DNA of 64,000 nt from positions 23,560 through 87,559 of the forward strand of contig JAUSFN010000013.1 in the NCBI GenBank assembly GCA_030649935.1. The letters run 5' to 3'. The position numbers and the translations under genes are program-made. The notes below the pieces were generated by a model. It saw only the letters and a program-made list of their open reading frames with translations. It made no database searches and was not told the DNA's origin. Positions 44,506 through 56,108 of this stretch are shown here, piece by piece. This stretch comes from Candidatus Planktophila sp. GTDB lineage: Bacteria > Actinomycetota > Actinomycetes > Nanopelagicales > Nanopelagicaceae. The stretch's first letter is position 1, and each line of letters opens with the position of its first letter.

Positions 44506-47226
44506 ATGAGCGAAAACTTCGAAGCGCCCGACCAGATTATCGACCAGTTGGTCGATACCGACCCAGCTGAAACCGCTGAATGGCAAGCATCTTTTGATGC
44601 AGCTCTTGCCCACTCTGGACCTGTTCGAGCACGATATTTAATACTCTCTCTTTTAAATCGTGCGCATGAGAAAAATATTGGAATCTCAGCACTTCGCACT
44701 ACTGACTACATAAATACAATCTCACCTGAGAATGAGCCAGAATTTCCTGGGGATGAAAATATTGAACGTCGAATCCGAGCAATAAATAGATGGAACGCTG
44801 CAATGTTGGTTCACCGTGCCCAACGTCCCGGAGTAGGAGTTGGTGGTCATATTTCAACATATGCCTCATCGGCATCGCTCTATGAAGTTGGATTTAACCA
44901 TTTCTTCCGTGGGCAGGATCATCCAGGTGGCGGCGATCAAATATTTTTCCAAGGTCATGCCAGTCCTGGAATGTATGCACGCGCATTTCTTGAGGGACGA
45001 CTCAGTGAAATCCAGTTAGATGGTTTTAGACAAGAGCTATCGCATCCATCTGGAAGCCTCTCTTCATATCCGCATCCGCGTTTGATGCCGGATTTTTGGC
45101 AGTTCCCCACGGTGTCGATGGGAATTGGTCCGCTGAATGCAATTTACCAAGCACGATACAACCGTTATCTTCACAACCGTGGTTTCAAAGATACAAACGA
45201 CCAACATGTCTGGGCTTTCTTAGGCGACGGTGAGGTTGATGAGGTTGAAACTCTCGGTGCTATTGGTCTTGCCACACGAGAGAAATTGGATAATTTAACT
45301 TTTGTTATTAACTGTAATTTGCAACGCCTAGATGGTCCCGTTCGAGGCAATGGCAAAATAATCCAAGAGCTCGAATCAATATTTGGTGGCGCTGGATGGA
45401 ATGTTATAAAAGTTGTATGGAGTCGTGATTGGGATCCATTACTTGCTCAAGATCGTGAAGGCGCTCTCGTTAAGTTAATGAACGATACGCTCGATGGTGA
45501 TTACCAGACATTTAAAGCTGAATCCGGTGCATTTGTTCGCGAAAATTTCTTTGGCCGAGATCCTCGAACTGCGGCAATGGTTGCCGACTGGAGCGATGAT
45601 AAAATTTGGAGCTTAAAGCGTGGCGGTCACGATTATAAGAAATTATTTGCCGCCTATACCGCTTCAGTCCAGCACAATGGTCGACCAACTGTGATTTTAG
45701 CTAAGACAATCAAAGGCTGGACTCTCGGTTCATCATTCGAAGGCCGTAACTCAACTCATCAAATGAAGAAGATGAGCCTTGAGGATATTAAGGGCTTTAG
45801 AGACACGCTCCACTTGGAGATTCCAGATGAAGTGCTAGACAAGTATCTTCCTCCCTACTTTAAGCCTGCAGAAGGCTCGGCTGAGGCGCAATATATTGCA
45901 GAACGACGGGCCGCTCTGGGCGGATCAATTCCGCGTAGACGTTCGATATCAAGGCCTCTTCCTCAGCCCGATGATTCAGTCTATGAATCGGTTAAGCGTG
46001 GTTCGGGACAACAAGAGATTGCTACAACTATGGCATTTGTTCGAATGCTTAAAGATTTAGTGAAAGATCCAGGTTTAGGTTCTCGCATAGTTCCTATTAT
46101 TCCCGATGAGGCACGCACCTTTGGCATGGATTCACTCTTTCCAACGATGAAGATTTATTCGCCAAATGGCCAGCAGTACATGGCCGTTGACCGCGAACTC
46201 ATGCTGTCGTATAAAGAATCAACATCTGGCGTAATTTTGCATGAAGGAATTAATGAGGCGGGATCAGTTGCCTCATTTACAGCGGTTGGATCTTCTTATT
46301 CAACACACGACGAGCCTATGATTCCGATGTATATATTTTACTCAATGTTTGGCTTCCAACGCACAGGAGATGCATTTTGGGCAGCAGCCGATCAGTTGGT
46401 GCGAGGCTTTGTGATTGGCGCAACTGCAGGACGCACAACGTTAAATGGCGAAGGATTACAGCATGAAGATGGACATTCACATCTTCTGGCATCGACAAAT
46501 CCTGCAGTCATTGCATATGATCCCGCATTTGCTTTTGAACTTGGTCACATCGTAAAAGATGGACTCCGACGTATGTATGGCGAAAATAGCGAAAACGTAT
46601 ATTTCTATATCACTGTTTACAACGAGCCATATATTCATCCAGAAGAACCAGAGAATTTAGATGTCGCAGGTCTGCTTAAGGGAATTTATTTATACTCTCC
46701 AGCAAAAAATCAAAGTAAAAAATCAGCACAGATTTTGGCATCTGGAGTCGGAGTGAATTGGGCGTTGAAAGCGCAAATACTTCTTCGTGAAGATTGGGGT
46801 GTTGAAGCCTCGGTCTGGTCGGTTACCTCGTGGAATGAACTTCGACGAGATGGGCTAAAAACCGATCGCCATAATCTCCTTAATCCGGGTGATAAGCGAA
46901 GTGCATATATTGATAGCAAATTATTTGGGCACAACGGTCCAGTCATCGCTGTTAGTGACTATATGCGCTCGGTACAAGATCAGATTGCCCCATGGATTTC
47001 TGCGCCATTCATCTCCCTTGGCACCGATGGCTTTGGACTATCTGACACACGAGGTGCGCTTCGTCGACACTTTAAAGTCGATGCTGAATCCATCGCAATT
47101 ACCACATTGCAAGAGTTAGAAAAACTCGGTCACATCAAATTTAACGTTGTGAAAGCCGCGATGGAGAAGTATCGTATTGATGACATATCGGCAGCTGATG
47201 CTGGTAACACGGAAGGCTCAGGTTGA
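44506..47226 (+). CDS. aceE: Pyruvate dehydrogenase E1 component, homodimeric type
   Basis: 906 residues, matching the single-chain E1 family. Thiamine-diphosphate motif [20 protein letters not shown] with ...[14 protein letters not shown], and C-terminal blocks [17 protein letters not shown] and [11 protein letters not shown]. It decarboxylates pyruvate for acetyl-CoA synthesis. The ATG has AAGAAT 6 nt upstream. Its stop overlaps the glgE start by 4 nt, so carbon entry into the TCA cycle and glucan synthesis share a transcript. Confidence 0.97.
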   Translation: MSENFEAPDQIIDQLVDTDPAETAEWQASFDAALAHSGPVRARYLILSLLNRAHEKNIGISALRTTDYINTISPENEPEFPGDENIERRIRAINRWNAAMLVHRAQRPGVGVGGHISTYASSASLYEVGFNHFFRGQDHPGGGDQIFFQGHASPGMYARAFLEGRLSEIQLDGFRQELSHPSGSLSSYPHPRLMPDFWQFPTVSMGIGPLNAIYQARYNRYLHNRGFKDTNDQHVWAFLGDGEVDEVETLGAIGLATREKLDNLTFVINCNLQRLDGPVRGNGKIIQELESIFGGAGWNVIKVVWSRDWDPLLAQDREGALVKLMNDTLDGDYQTFKAESGAFVRENFFGRDPRTAAMVADWSDDKIWSLKRGGHDYKKLFAAYTASVQHNGRPTVILAKTIKGWTLGSSFEGRNSTHQMKKMSLEDIKGFRDTLHLEIPDEVLDKYLPPYFKPAEGSAEAQYIAERRAALGGSIPRRRSISRPLPQPDDSVYESVKRGSGQQEIATTMAFVRMLKDLVKDPGLGSRIVPIIPDEARTFGMDSLFPTMKIYSPNGQQYMAVDRELMLSYKESTSGVILHEGINEAGSVASFTAVGSSYSTHDEPMIPMYIFYSMFGFQRTGDAFWAAADQLVRGFVIGATAGRTTLNGEGLQHEDGHSHLLASTNPAVIAYDPAFAFELGHIVKDGLRRMYGENSENVYFYITVYNEPYIHPEEPENLDVAGLLKGIYLYSPAKNQSKKSAQILASGVGVNWALKAQILLREDWGVEASVWSVTSWNELRRDGLKTDRHNLLNPGDKRSAYIDSKLFGHNGPVIAVSDYMRSVQDQIAPWISAPFISLGTDGFGLSDTRGALRRHFKVDAESIAITTLQELEKLGHIKFNVVKAAMEKYRIDDISAADAGNTEGSG

Positions 47227-48959
47227 TATCGAGAATTGCGATTAGCGATATCTCCCCCGCAGTATTCTTCGGGGGAGAATTTCTGCCCGTAAAGGCAGTT
47301 CCTGGAGAGCGTATTACTGTCAGCGCAACGGTTGTAATCGAAGGACATGAAAAACTAACGGCTGAAATTGTTTTGCACTCCGATAATGGAAAAGTGGTTT
47401 CGCGCAGCACAATGGTCGAAAACTGGCCTGGGTCCAGTCGCTTTATGGGTGAAGTTAAAATTCCGACTGAAGGCAATTTCTTTTTTATAGTTGAGGCAGA
47501 TAGCGTTACGCAATATCGCACTGTTTTAGGCTCGAGTGAAAAATATCCAATCTTTGCAGATCGAAAGCGTGCGCTCTTTGGTTCATGGTACGAATTTTTT
47601 CCGCGCAGCGAAGGCGCGATAAAAAACAAAGATGGAACGATTACGAGCGGAACTTTTAAAACGGCCGCTCAACGGATACCGGCAGTTGCCGCTATGGGCT
47701 TTGATGTTGTGTACTTGCCTCCAATCCATCCCATTGGCCTTTCCCACCGAAAAGGCGCGAATAACTCACTCACTCCAAAAGAAAGTGATCCAGGCGTTCC
47801 TTGGGCGATTGGCAGTGCCGACGGCGGCCATGATGCAATCAATCCAGAGCTTGGAACAATGGATGATTTTGAAAACTTTATATCTATCGCAAATAAAAAC
47901 GGTGTTGAAATTGCATTAGATCTCGCTTTACAAACGTCGCCGGATCACCCTTGGGTGCATGCAAACCCTCAGTGGTTTAACAAACGTCCTGATGGAACAA
48001 TCGCGTATGCAGAAAATCCTCCAAAAAAATATCAAGATATCTACCCCCTTAACTTCGATGATGACTATGAAGGTTTACGAGATGAAATCCTGCGCGTTAT
48101 TCGTTTATGGGTTTCAAAGGGAGTTTCAATATTTCGAGTAGATAACCCTCACACTAAACCCGTTCATTTTTGGCAGGATTTACTAGAGATTATGCGCATT
48201 GAAAGCCCTGAAGTCGTTTTTCTTGCTGAAGCGTTTACAGCCCCGGCCATGATGCACGCTCTTGGAAAAGCGGGATTCCACCAGTCCTATACCTATTTCA
48301 CGTGGCGAACAAGTAAATCTGAACTTATCGATTACGGGCGAGAAGTTTCAACTCAATCCGATGCATATTTTCGTCCTAATTTCTGGGTCAATACCCCTGA
48401 TATCAATCCCTTTCATTTACATTCAGGTAATCCTGCAGTATTTGCACTTCGCGCAGTCTTGGCATCAACACTTTCACCATCGTGGGGAATGTATGCAGGT
48501 TACGAACTTTATGAACACTTACCTTTTAAATTAGATGGCGAAGAGTATCTCGATTCAGAAAAATATGAGATTAAAGTTCGTGACTGGGATGGCGCTGCTA
48601 AAAAGGGAGTTACTCTAGCTCCATTTATAACTCAATTGAATGCTATCCGAGCAGCGAACCCAGCTTTGCACCAACTTCGTAACTTGGTTTTCCATAATAC
48701 CGATTCCGATGCGATCATTGCCTATTCAAAGCGTGATGATAATAATTTGATTATAGTGATAGTCAATCTCGATCCAAATTATGCCCAAGGAACGATAGTT
48801 CATTGGGATATGAACTCATTGGGAATTAGTGGGACACATTTTGAAGTTGAAGATCTACTTGATGGCTCACACTTTAACTGGTCTCCAGACACGTATATTT
48901 CTTTAGATCCAACACGGCCTGTTGGAAAAGTTGCCCATATCTGCAGAGTGAAAATCTAA
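47223..48959 (+). CDS. glgE: Alpha-1,4-glucan:maltose-1-phosphate maltosyltransferase
   Basis: 578 residues from TTG 47223 (TTGA overlap with aceE). GH13_3 features: N-terminal beta domain ([20 protein letters not shown]), [14 protein letters not shown], nucleophile region [18 protein letters not shown] (Asp in VDNPH), acid/base FLAEAFTAP. It elongates glucan with maltose-1-phosphate from trehalose. At 578 residues it is shorter than mycobacterial GlgE (about 700), mainly because loops and termini are shorter. GlgB follows 1 nt later; no treS or mak gene is visible here. Confidence 0.95.
   Translation: MISRIAISDISPAVFFGGEFLPVKAVPGERITVSATVVIEGHEKLTAEIVLHSDNGKVVSRSTMVENWPGSSRFMGEVKIPTEGNFFFIVEADSVTQYRTVLGSSEKYPIFADRKRALFGSWYEFFPRSEGAIKNKDGTITSGTFKTAAQRIPAVAAMGFDVVYLPPIHPIGLSHRKGANNSLTPKESDPGVPWAIGSADGGHDAINPELGTMDDFENFISIANKNGVEIALDLALQTSPDHPWVHANPQWFNKRPDGTIAYAENPPKKYQDIYPLNFDDDYEGLRDEILRVIRLWVSKGVSIFRVDNPHTKPVHFWQDLLEIMRIESPEVVFLAEAFTAPAMMHALGKAGFHQSYTYFTWRTSKSELIDYGREVSTQSDAYFRPNFWVNTPDINPFHLHSGNPAVFALRAVLASTLSPSWGMYAGYELYEHLPFKLDGEEYLDSEKYEIKVRDWDGAAKKGVTLAPFITQLNAIRAANPALHQLRNLVFHNTDSDAIIAYSKRDDNNLIIVIVNLDPNYAQGTIVHWDMNSLGISGTHFEVEDLLDGSHFNWSPDTYISLDPTRPVGKVAHICRVKI
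47251..47278 (+). other. GC-rich hairpin at the start of glgE
   Basis: TCTCCCCCG (47251-47259) pairs perfectly with CGGGGGAGA (47270-47278), loop 10 nt, 28 nt inside the glgE coding region and just after aceE ends. It lacks a T-run. Its stability stands out in this AT-rich context and may lower or time glgE translation. Confidence 0.6.
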
Positions 48960-48960
48960 A

Positions 48961-50886
48961 ATGGGTTTCTTCCCGAAGTTTCTTAGCAAAAAACAGATTC
49001 AGGAGATTGTGCCCGCGAGTTTTCTCAATCCTCACTCAACACTGGGCGAACTTGACCTCCATTTAATCTCTGAGGGCCGCCATGAACAATTGTGGAGAGC
49101 GCTAGGTGCACATGTTCGACGTGATACTGAAGGCACACTCCTTGGCACCGCATTTTCAGTCTGGGCTCCAAATGCCCGTGCCGTCTCTTTGATCGGAGAT
49201 CACAATTTTTGGGATAGAAATACCAATCAAATGCTGCGCATAGGCTCTTCAGGTATCTGGGAGATATTTGTTGCAGATATTGGTATTGGAATCAAATATA
49301 AGTTTGCTATCTGTGGCATCGATGGCACGTGGGTCGATCATGCCGATCCAATGGCACGAGCTACACAAACTCCACCCCTGACAGCTTCAATTGTGGAAGA
49401 GTCAGAGTATCTATGGAGCGATGCTGATTGGATCGAAAGACGTAGAGAGTTTCAATCATGGCGCGCTCCGATAACTACCTATGAAGTTCACTTAGGGTCA
49501 TGGAGGTTAGGTCTGACATATCGCGATTTAGCAGCTCAATTAGTTGAATATGTAAAAGAGCAAGGATTTACTCATGTTGAGTTTTTGCCAGTGACCGAAC
49601 ATCCATACGGCCCATCATGGGGTTATCAAGTCACCTCTTTTTTTGCACCTACGTCGCGTTTTGGCAATCCGGATGATTTTCGGTTTTTGATAGACGCTCT
49701 TCACTCTGCAGGCATAGGTGTGATTCTTGATTGGGTACCTGCGCATTTTCCAAAAGATGAATGGGCGCTTGCACAATTTGATGGAACCGCACTATATGAA
49801 CACTCAGACCCTAGACTTGGTGAGCATCCTGACTGGGGAACTCTAATTTTCAATTTCGGACGCAATGAAGTCCGAAACTTTCTGGTAGCAAGTGCGTTGT
49901 ATTGGTTGACTGAGTTTCATATTGATGGCTTAAGAGTAGATGCAGTTGCATCTATGCTCTATTTGGATTATTCGCGCGAAGAAGGAGATTGGTTACCTAA
50001 CAAAAATGGTGGTCGCGAAAACTTAGAGGCAGTGAAATTGCTTCAAGAAGCGACATCAACGGCTTATCGAACTCACCCAGGAATCATGATGATCGCCGAG
50101 GAATCTACCGCCTGGTCAGGTGTAACTCGCGATACTTCTTCAGACGGCCTAGGTTTTGGTTTCAAATGGAATATGGGTTGGATGCACGATACTTTAAAAT
50201 ATCTGGAACACGACCCGATCCACCGTATTTATCACCACAACGAAATTACTTTCTCAATTCTTTATGCATGGAGTGAAAATTTTATATTGCCGCTTTCCCA
50301 TGATGAAGTTGTTCATGGAAAAGGTCAATTAGTAAATAAATTTCCGGGGGATCGTTGGCAAAAATTAGCTACATTAAGGGCGCTCTATGGATATATGTGG
50401 GCTCACCCCGGCAAGAAGCTTCTTTTTATGGGATGCGAGTTTGCCCAAAATGATGAGTGGAGTGAAAGCGCTGGTCTGCAGTGGTATCTAACTGAATTTG
50501 ATGAACATAAGGGCCTACAAAAAACAGTTGCTTCGCTCAATAAAGAGTACGTGGGCACGCCTGCGTTGTGGCAAAAAGATACTTCCCCAGAGGGTTTTAC
50601 GTGGCTAGTAAATAATGATGGCGCCGCCAATGTATTAGCTTTTGCGCGCTGGGATGATTCTTCTAATCCACTTGTTTCTGTCACAAATTTTTCTCCAATG
50701 CCACATGAACGTTATCAGCTCCCTTTTCCAACGGCCGGCACATGGCACGAAGTTCTCAATACCGACGACTTAGCATTTGGAGGAACTGGAATTATGAACC
50801 AAGCGATTACCTTGGAAGATGCAAGTCATCTGATCGCCCACATTGCTATTCCACCGCTTGCTACAGTTTGGTTTAAACGTTCTTAA
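48961..50886 (+). CDS. glgB: 1,4-alpha-glucan branching enzyme
   Basis: 641 residues. CBM48-type N-terminus ([20 protein letters not shown]), GH13 blocks: [15 protein letters not shown], nucleophile region [11 protein letters not shown] (Asp), acid/base [10 protein letters not shown] (Glu) and [15 protein letters not shown]. It forms alpha-1,6 branches in glucan made by GlgE. It is one nucleotide downstream of glgE. Its 3' end overlaps the convergent MFS gene by 14 nt. Confidence 0.97.
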   Translation: MGFFPKFLSKKQIQEIVPASFLNPHSTLGELDLHLISEGRHEQLWRALGAHVRRDTEGTLLGTAFSVWAPNARAVSLIGDHNFWDRNTNQMLRIGSSGIWEIFVADIGIGIKYKFAICGIDGTWVDHADPMARATQTPPLTASIVEESEYLWSDADWIERRREFQSWRAPITTYEVHLGSWRLGLTYRDLAAQLVEYVKEQGFTHVEFLPVTEHPYGPSWGYQVTSFFAPTSRFGNPDDFRFLIDALHSAGIGVILDWVPAHFPKDEWALAQFDGTALYEHSDPRLGEHPDWGTLIFNFGRNEVRNFLVASALYWLTEFHIDGLRVDAVASMLYLDYSREEGDWLPNKNGGRENLEAVKLLQEATSTAYRTHPGIMMIAEESTAWSGVTRDTSSDGLGFGFKWNMGWMHDTLKYLEHDPIHRIYHHNEITFSILYAWSENFILPLSHDEVVHGKGQLVNKFPGDRWQKLATLRALYGYMWAHPGKKLLFMGCEFAQNDEWSESAGLQWYLTEFDEHKGLQKTVASLNKEYVGTPALWQKDTSPEGFTWLVNNDGAANVLAFARWDDSSNPLVSVTNFSPMPHERYQLPFPTAGTWHEVLNTDDLAFGGTGIMNQAITLEDASHLIAHIAIPPLATVWFKRS

Positions 50887-52057
50887 AGATTTTTGCAAAA
50901 TATGGAACTGTAAGTAATAGGAAAGCTGGAATCAATAAGGCTAGAGAGAGTGAAAATACTTGTGCCGTCCAAGCTATCACTAACCTCAAAACCAAAACTG
51001 CAATATTGTTTATAACTCCCATCTGACCGATCACTACACTTGATGGCGAACTAGAACGTATATTGGCGGCATTCATGATGCTTGGACCTAAAAATGATGA
51101 ACCAAGACCTGCGATAGTGAAAGTTATACTTAAAATTATTAGAGAAATTGTTTTGTTTTCTACTCCAATGACTTGTGTTGCAAGAATTCCTATCAGAAAA
51201 GAGATTCCGGAAATTAGCGATGCACTTTTCACTAAGAATTCCATTGAAAATTTTGAGTATAAGTGGTGAATTGTTAGTCTGCCCGCAATCATCGCAAAAG
51301 TAAAGAGAATATAAGGAAGCGTGTGCGCTCCTCCTTTAATCCCAATATCTTCTTTTACAAATATAGCCGCCCAATCCCCCACACTAAATTCAAGAAAAAT
51401 TGCACAGATAAGTGCACCAGAGACCATTCCATCGATTTTAAATCCTTTAAATAAGTCGGTGATTTTGTAATCAGTCTCAGTGTTCTGGTTAGGTTTAACT
51501 AAGCTTTCATTGAGCTTAGTGATCGTAATTAACATAATAATTGAAACTAATAGCGAGAGAATAAGAATGTGAATTTCTAATGAAATTCGGTCAACGAGCA
51601 ATCCTGAAACAACTGCCGTAGCCAATGCACCACTACTCCAAAAGCCGCTTAAGAGCGTTACTACATGCCTTTGTGTGCGATCTTGAAAACTAAAGCCTTG
51701 GGCATTAATTGAAACATGGAAGGCAGATATCCCTGCAGAGTGAATTATGATGCTAATCAGAAAAACAAGAGTTGAATTCGTATTGGTAAGCAGAATTAGA
51801 CTAATTGCCATTGAAACGGCGGCAATGCGCATCACCAACTTAGCTCCGAAATTATGCACAAGATGACCAACCGTAAATAGCGCCACAAGTGAACCTACGG
51901 CTGAGATACTGATAATTGATCCAAACTCGCCATTTGAAAGTGCTAAATTAGCTTTAACCTCTGGAAATCGAGGTAACCAAGACATAATCAGAAATCCAAA
52001 TAAAAAGAAAATGAGCTTTAAATAATTGAGCTCCCGATTGGCATTTAAATTCTTCAC
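50873..52057 (-). CDS. Major facilitator superfamily transporter
   Basis: 394 residues with 12 predicted helices. The N-terminal start ([24 protein letters not shown]) and the central loop resemble the YbjJ/FucP-like group of sugar or drug exporters. Notably AT-rich and Ile-rich. It starts 1 nt before the YbbN-like gene ends, so they may share a transcript. Substrate unknown. Confidence 0.85.
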   Translation of the reverse strand: MKNLNANRELNYLKLIFFLFGFLIMSWLPRFPEVKANLALSNGEFGSIISISAVGSLVALFTVGHLVHNFGAKLVMRIAAVSMAISLILLTNTNSTLVFLISIIIHSAGISAFHVSINAQGFSFQDRTQRHVVTLLSGFWSSGALATAVVSGLLVDRISLEIHILILSLLVSIIMLITITKLNESLVKPNQNTETDYKITDLFKGFKIDGMVSGALICAIFLEFSVGDWAAIFVKEDIGIKGGAHTLPYILFTFAMIAGRLTIHHLYSKFSMEFLVKSASLISGISFLIGILATQVIGVENKTISLIILSITFTIAGLGSSFLGPSIMNAANIRSSSPSSVVIGQMGVINNIAVLVLRLVIAWTAQVFSLSLALLIPAFLLLTVPYFAKIFKNV

Positions 52058-52917
52058 TAAAACAGTGCGTTCGCAAGTGCGCTGCGAGCCGCAGCAAGAC
52101 GAGAATCTGAAGGATCGACAAGTGCAAAGAACCCCACTAAGTGCTCTCGCACTTTATTTCGATCTTCGCCGGAAGTTTCCTTTACTACATGTACTAAACG
52201 TGCAAATGCAGCTTCTACTCTGCCATTTACCATTTCCATGTCAGCTGCCATTAATTGAATCGAAATATCACCAGGGTTCTGAACCGCCTGCTCAATCACC
52301 GTTTCTAGTTCTAAACCCTCACTTCGAATAAGCAACTGTGTTTGCGCTAAACCTAATTTTGCAAAATTATCTGAAGGTTTGCGAGCAAGGAGCTTCTTAT
52401 AGGCCGCTTCAGCAGCGACAAAATCGCTGGCTTCAAGGGCGATCATCGCCTCGTCTTCCTCAGACTCACTCACTTCAACTGGGGCGGCACCAACACCTTG
52501 CTCTGATGCAAGAGTCAAGACCTTATCGAGTACTAATCGAATCTGTGCTTCTGGATAATTTTGTTCAAAAAGTGGAACCAACTTTTCACCGATCAGGGCA
52601 ATCGCATATGGAATGCTCTTAGTCTGAAATGCTTGAGCAACGTTTGGCTCGGCATCTACATCTAGGCGTCCTAAGGTCCAACTACCTTGATAGGCCGATT
52701 CAAGTGATCCAAGAAGTTTTACCATCTCCATTGACTCTGGCGAACGTGTAGACCAGGCAATTACGATGACGGGTTTCTTGTGCGAAAGCGGTAAGAATTC
52801 GGAGGTTAAATTCGCCGTGGTTACCTCTAAACCCGGCATTGGTCCAACCGTTGCCACTTTAGGCTTTCCAAGGGAACTTAAATCTACCGCGCGAGCAAAA
52901 TTTGGCGGATTACTCAT
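52057..52917 (-). CDS. Thioredoxin-fold/TPR protein (YbbN/CnoX-like)
   Basis: 286 residues: a thioredoxin-like domain (about 25-125) in which the CxxC motif is replaced by WSTRSPES, so no redox activity is expected; then a TPR-rich C-terminal half (AYKKLLARKPSDNFAKLGLA). This is the plan of the CnoX/YbbN co-chaperones that hold unfolded proteins and hand them to chaperones. The start has TAAGAT at 6-nt spacing (leaderless). Confidence 0.88.
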   Translation of the reverse strand: MSNPPNFARAVDLSSLGKPKVATVGPMPGLEVTTANLTSEFLPLSHKKPVIVIAWSTRSPESMEMVKLLGSLESAYQGSWTLGRLDVDAEPNVAQAFQTKSIPYAIALIGEKLVPLFEQNYPEAQIRLVLDKVLTLASEQGVGAAPVEVSESEEDEAMIALEASDFVAAEAAYKKLLARKPSDNFAKLGLAQTQLLIRSEGLELETVIEQAVQNPGDISIQLMAADMEMVNGRVEAAFARLVHVVKETSGEDRNKVREHLVGFFALVDPSDSRLAAARSALANALF

Positions 52918-52926
52918 CTGGCTATC

Positions 52927-54153
52927 TTACAGTGCCTCGACTTCTACCCCCGAATCACGGCGATAGGGCAAGATCTCTGTGATGTAGTTATCAGTGGCGA
53001 ACTCAAGTCCAACATCAACTCCTCTTTTCTCGCTTAGATACCAGCGATTTTCAAGAATCTCATGGAACATCTGTGCACGTTCAACGCGACCGCGCATCGC
53101 CTCAGGAACTCGATTAATTGTTGGTTCAAAGACTTGCAAGAGCCAAGTTTTAGCCATCTCAGTAACTGAAGCTCCTAACTTTTCTTCACGCGCGCAGTAT
53201 CGATCAAAGGATGCAAGTAATCGCTTCGCTTGCAACTCCTCAGTCTCTAATCCCATTAACTCACGCAGACGTGCACTGTGATATCCAGCTGCAACTAACT
53301 TAGGTTGAAAGGAGAGCATCTGTGTATCTCCATCGATGGTGATAGAAACCTCTTCAACTGCAAAACCTAAATCATGCAAAGCGCGCATCGCTCCTTCAAC
53401 TGCATGGCGATCTTTAGGATCTAACAGTTGACGCTCTTTTAGCGCAGCCCAGATTCGACGGTAACGTCTAATAACTGCTTCTGCGGCACGTACTGGATCA
53501 ATCCCGGGATACAGAACCCCTGAAAGCGAAAGATCCTCGAGCTCTGCGGCGACATTAAACATTGCGATATCTAAATCATGTTCGCGTTGACCGTCACTGA
53601 GAGTCTTTTGAAACTCTCCAGTCTCTGCATCTACAAGATATGCGGCGAAGCCCTCAGCATCTCGCCTGAACAAAGTATTTGACAACGAACAGTCACCCCA
53701 CCAGAAACCAAGTAAGTGCAAACGAACAATTAATAGAGCGAGCGCACTTGCCATGGTGGTGATGTCATGAGCCGTTACCGAACCTGACAGTAAGACTCGG
53801 TAGGGCAGGGAGTATGGCAGAAAGCGCGTAACGATTGCACAGGGAAGTTCTTCCCCATTTTTATCGGTTCGCCCTTCAACGACGGCAATTTGTTCGACAC
53901 AAGGGGCGTGCAAGTGCGTGAGTTCACGCAGGATTTTATATTCGCGATTGGCGAATTCACTGACCGTTTCCTTCACGGCATAGACGTGAGAATCTGGATC
54001 TTTTGTCGCTCTCACTAAACGAACAACGTGGCGGGATATCCCTCTCTTTTCAGCTAACGCTGGATCTTCAGGCCACTCCTCTAGGCTCAACTGCCACGGC
54101 AGGCCCGTGACAGAGGCAATCTCCCCGCCTAAACCAGTTATCCGTAGCGCCAT
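52927..54153 (-). CDS. DUF4032 protein with protein-kinase-like fold
   Basis: 408 residues. N-terminal part resembles Kdo/WaaP-type small kinases (HLHAPCVEQIAVVEG; HLLGFWWGDCSLSNTLFR with a HxD-like WGDCS...N loop; VDAETGEF as DFG-like). The C-terminal half is DUF4032 (EKLGASVTEMAKTWLLQVFE ... LSEKRGVDVGLEFA). Function unknown; the family is largely actinobacterial. It lies 9 nt upstream of the YbbN-like gene. Confidence 0.9.
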   Translation of the reverse strand: MALRITGLGGEIASVTGLPWQLSLEEWPEDPALAEKRGISRHVVRLVRATKDPDSHVYAVKETVSEFANREYKILRELTHLHAPCVEQIAVVEGRTDKNGEELPCAIVTRFLPYSLPYRVLLSGSVTAHDITTMASALALLIVRLHLLGFWWGDCSLSNTLFRRDAEGFAAYLVDAETGEFQKTLSDGQREHDLDIAMFNVAAELEDLSLSGVLYPGIDPVRAAEAVIRRYRRIWAALKERQLLDPKDRHAVEGAMRALHDLGFAVEEVSITIDGDTQMLSFQPKLVAAGYHSARLRELMGLETEELQAKRLLASFDRYCAREEKLGASVTEMAKTWLLQVFEPTINRVPEAMRGRVERAQMFHEILENRWYLSEKRGVDVGLEFATDNYITEILPYRRDSGVEVEAL

Positions 54154-54235
54154 AGAGCCTATTCTTGCCTAACAATGTAACGATTGGGTGAACTATCTCT
54201 CCCTACTGATGTGTTGCTCACTTTAGAATAGGTCT

Positions 54236-55363
54236 ATGGCTATTTCTGGACGAGTTAAGAAGGTCTCAAAGAAGGCAGTCACGGCGCCACTACCGCTATC
54301 AGATTTTGGAACTCTCGGCGCCCCGATTAATAGAGCCCACCCTTTCTACTTCGGTTTCATTGCAACACTTGGTGCCTTAACTGCCATCCTTCTAATGCGA
54401 GCCTTAGCAAGTGTGAGTCAGATATTTGTTCTGATCCTCATTTCCCTATTTCTTGCAACTGGACTTAATCCTGCCGTCGAAGCCTTGCGAGGTAAGAAAC
54501 TATCTCGTGCAATGGCCGTCACAATTATATTTACTTCGGTGATTGCTTTCGTTGTTTTCTTTGCATTTGTCGTAGCGCCACCAGTTGTCACTCAAGGGAC
54601 TCAGCTCATCAATCGTGCGCCCCAACTAATCAATGACCTGACAAATTATGAAGCAATAAATAAACTCAACGAACAATTTGGTCTAATCGACACATTGCAG
54701 GCAAAATTGAAGTCAGTAACTTCAGATGGCACGTTACTGGTGACTACTTTCGGTGGTGTGCTCGGAGTCGGCAAAACTATCCTCTCAGGCTTTTTTTCTT
54801 TTCTAACTGTTTTAGTCTTAACTCTCTACTTTATAACCTCCTTGCCTCAAGTCGTGGAATTAGGACTTTCATTAGTTCCCGCAAGCAGGCGAGATCGCGT
54901 TGGCAGTTTGACTAATGCAATTATTGCTCGCGTTGGATCATTCGTTGGAAGCCAATTAATTATCGCAATCATGGCTGCAATTTTTGTCTTGATTCTCTCC
55001 ATAATAATAGGCCTCCCTTCACCGTTTGCAATTGCAATGATTGTGCTTGTCTGTGGATTAATTCCACTCATTGGTCACTTTATTGGCTGCTCAATAGTTA
55101 CCATAATCGCCCTAACACAATCGATTCCACTTGGAGTTATTGCATTTGTTGCTTATGTTATTTATGTGCAGATAGAAAATTATGTAGTTACCCCGCGAAT
55201 TATGAAGAAGACGATGTCGGTACCAGGTGCGGTAACTATCATCGCCGCACTAATTGGATCTTCACTATTGGGACTCGTCGGAGGACTTTTGGCCGTCCCA
55301 GTTGCTGCAGCAATTATCTTAATTCTGGATGAAGTGGTTATTCCTCGGGCAAACTCGGCTTAA
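54236..55363 (+). CDS. AI-2E family transporter (UPF0118)
   Basis: 375 residues with about eight helices and the conserved C-terminal pattern (LIPLIGHFIGCS, GVIAFVAYVIYVQIENYVV, RIMKKTMSVPGAVTIIAALI). Family members move autoinducer-2 or Na+/H+; the substrate here is unknown. TAGAAT lies 6 nt before the ATG (leaderless). Confidence 0.92.
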   Translation: MAISGRVKKVSKKAVTAPLPLSDFGTLGAPINRAHPFYFGFIATLGALTAILLMRALASVSQIFVLILISLFLATGLNPAVEALRGKKLSRAMAVTIIFTSVIAFVVFFAFVVAPPVVTQGTQLINRAPQLINDLTNYEAINKLNEQFGLIDTLQAKLKSVTSDGTLLVTTFGGVLGVGKTILSGFFSFLTVLVLTLYFITSLPQVVELGLSLVPASRRDRVGSLTNAIIARVGSFVGSQLIIAIMAAIFVLILSIIIGLPSPFAIAMIVLVCGLIPLIGHFIGCSIVTIIALTQSIPLGVIAFVAYVIYVQIENYVVTPRIMKKTMSVPGAVTIIAALIGSSLLGLVGGLLAVPVAAAIILILDEVVIPRANSA

Positions 55364-56070
55364 TATTCAAGGGGTAAATCTTCGAAAACTCCCGTAACAA
55401 TTGCAGTAATCTGCGATAGAACTCGATGAACAAAGGGCTCACCAAGCCATAAGTGTTTTGCGCCTTCAACAGCGATAACTCTGATTGAAGGAATTTTGGA
55501 AAAACGTCTTCGTGCTTCATCGGGTTTGAGAAACTCATCAAATTCAGGGATGAGCGCTGTGATCGGTCGCGTATCGCTGTTCCAATACAGTAAATCACTT
55601 TCGATTGTGGTTCGAAGTGGTGGACTCAAGAGAATTAGACCCTTATGCCGAGGATCTTTGGCATGTCGCAGAGCTAAATCAGTTCCAAATGACCAACCGA
55701 CTACCCAAACATTTTCTAATTTCAAAAAGTCAAAACAGTATGCAAGCATTGCTTGAACATCTAACGCCTCGGCATTTCCATTATCGAATTCACCCGTACT
55801 GTGTCCGGCTTCACTTTCCGTCCCGCGCGAATTGAAACGAACAACGGTGATTCCAGCCATCGCGGGTAATCTGTTGGCTGCCTTTTTAAAAACATGACTA
55901 TCCATCATTCCACCAGCTGTTGGTAATGGATGCAAACAGAGAATAGCCCCGCGTCTAACCCCAAGTGGAGATGCAACTTCGCCGATGAGTTCCACACCAT
56001 CAGTTGTTAACACATGGAATGGAGTTCGAATTGAGGGCAAGACTGTACTGGGTCTAATAATCTCGGCCAT
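55360..56070 (-). CDS. Alpha/beta-hydrolase family protein
   Basis: 236 residues of the alpha/beta-hydrolase fold: nucleophile elbow GWSFGTDLALR (Ser), oxyanion region LCLHPLPTAGG and C-terminal catalytic His in VEGAKHLWLGEP. It resembles the YqiA/dienelactone-type small hydrolases with unknown substrate. It overlaps the 3' end of the AI-2E gene by 4 nt (convergent). Confidence 0.88.
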   Translation of the reverse strand: MAEIIRPSTVLPSIRTPFHVLTTDGVELIGEVASPLGVRRGAILCLHPLPTAGGMMDSHVFKKAANRLPAMAGITVVRFNSRGTESEAGHSTGEFDNGNAEALDVQAMLAYCFDFLKLENVWVVGWSFGTDLALRHAKDPRHKGLILLSPPLRTTIESDLLYWNSDTRPITALIPEFDEFLKPDEARRRFSKIPSIRVIAVEGAKHLWLGEPFVHRVLSQITAIVTGVFEDLPLEY

Positions 56071-56108
56071 GCTTCAAATTGTATCGACACACCACTACGC
56101 TTCTAACC

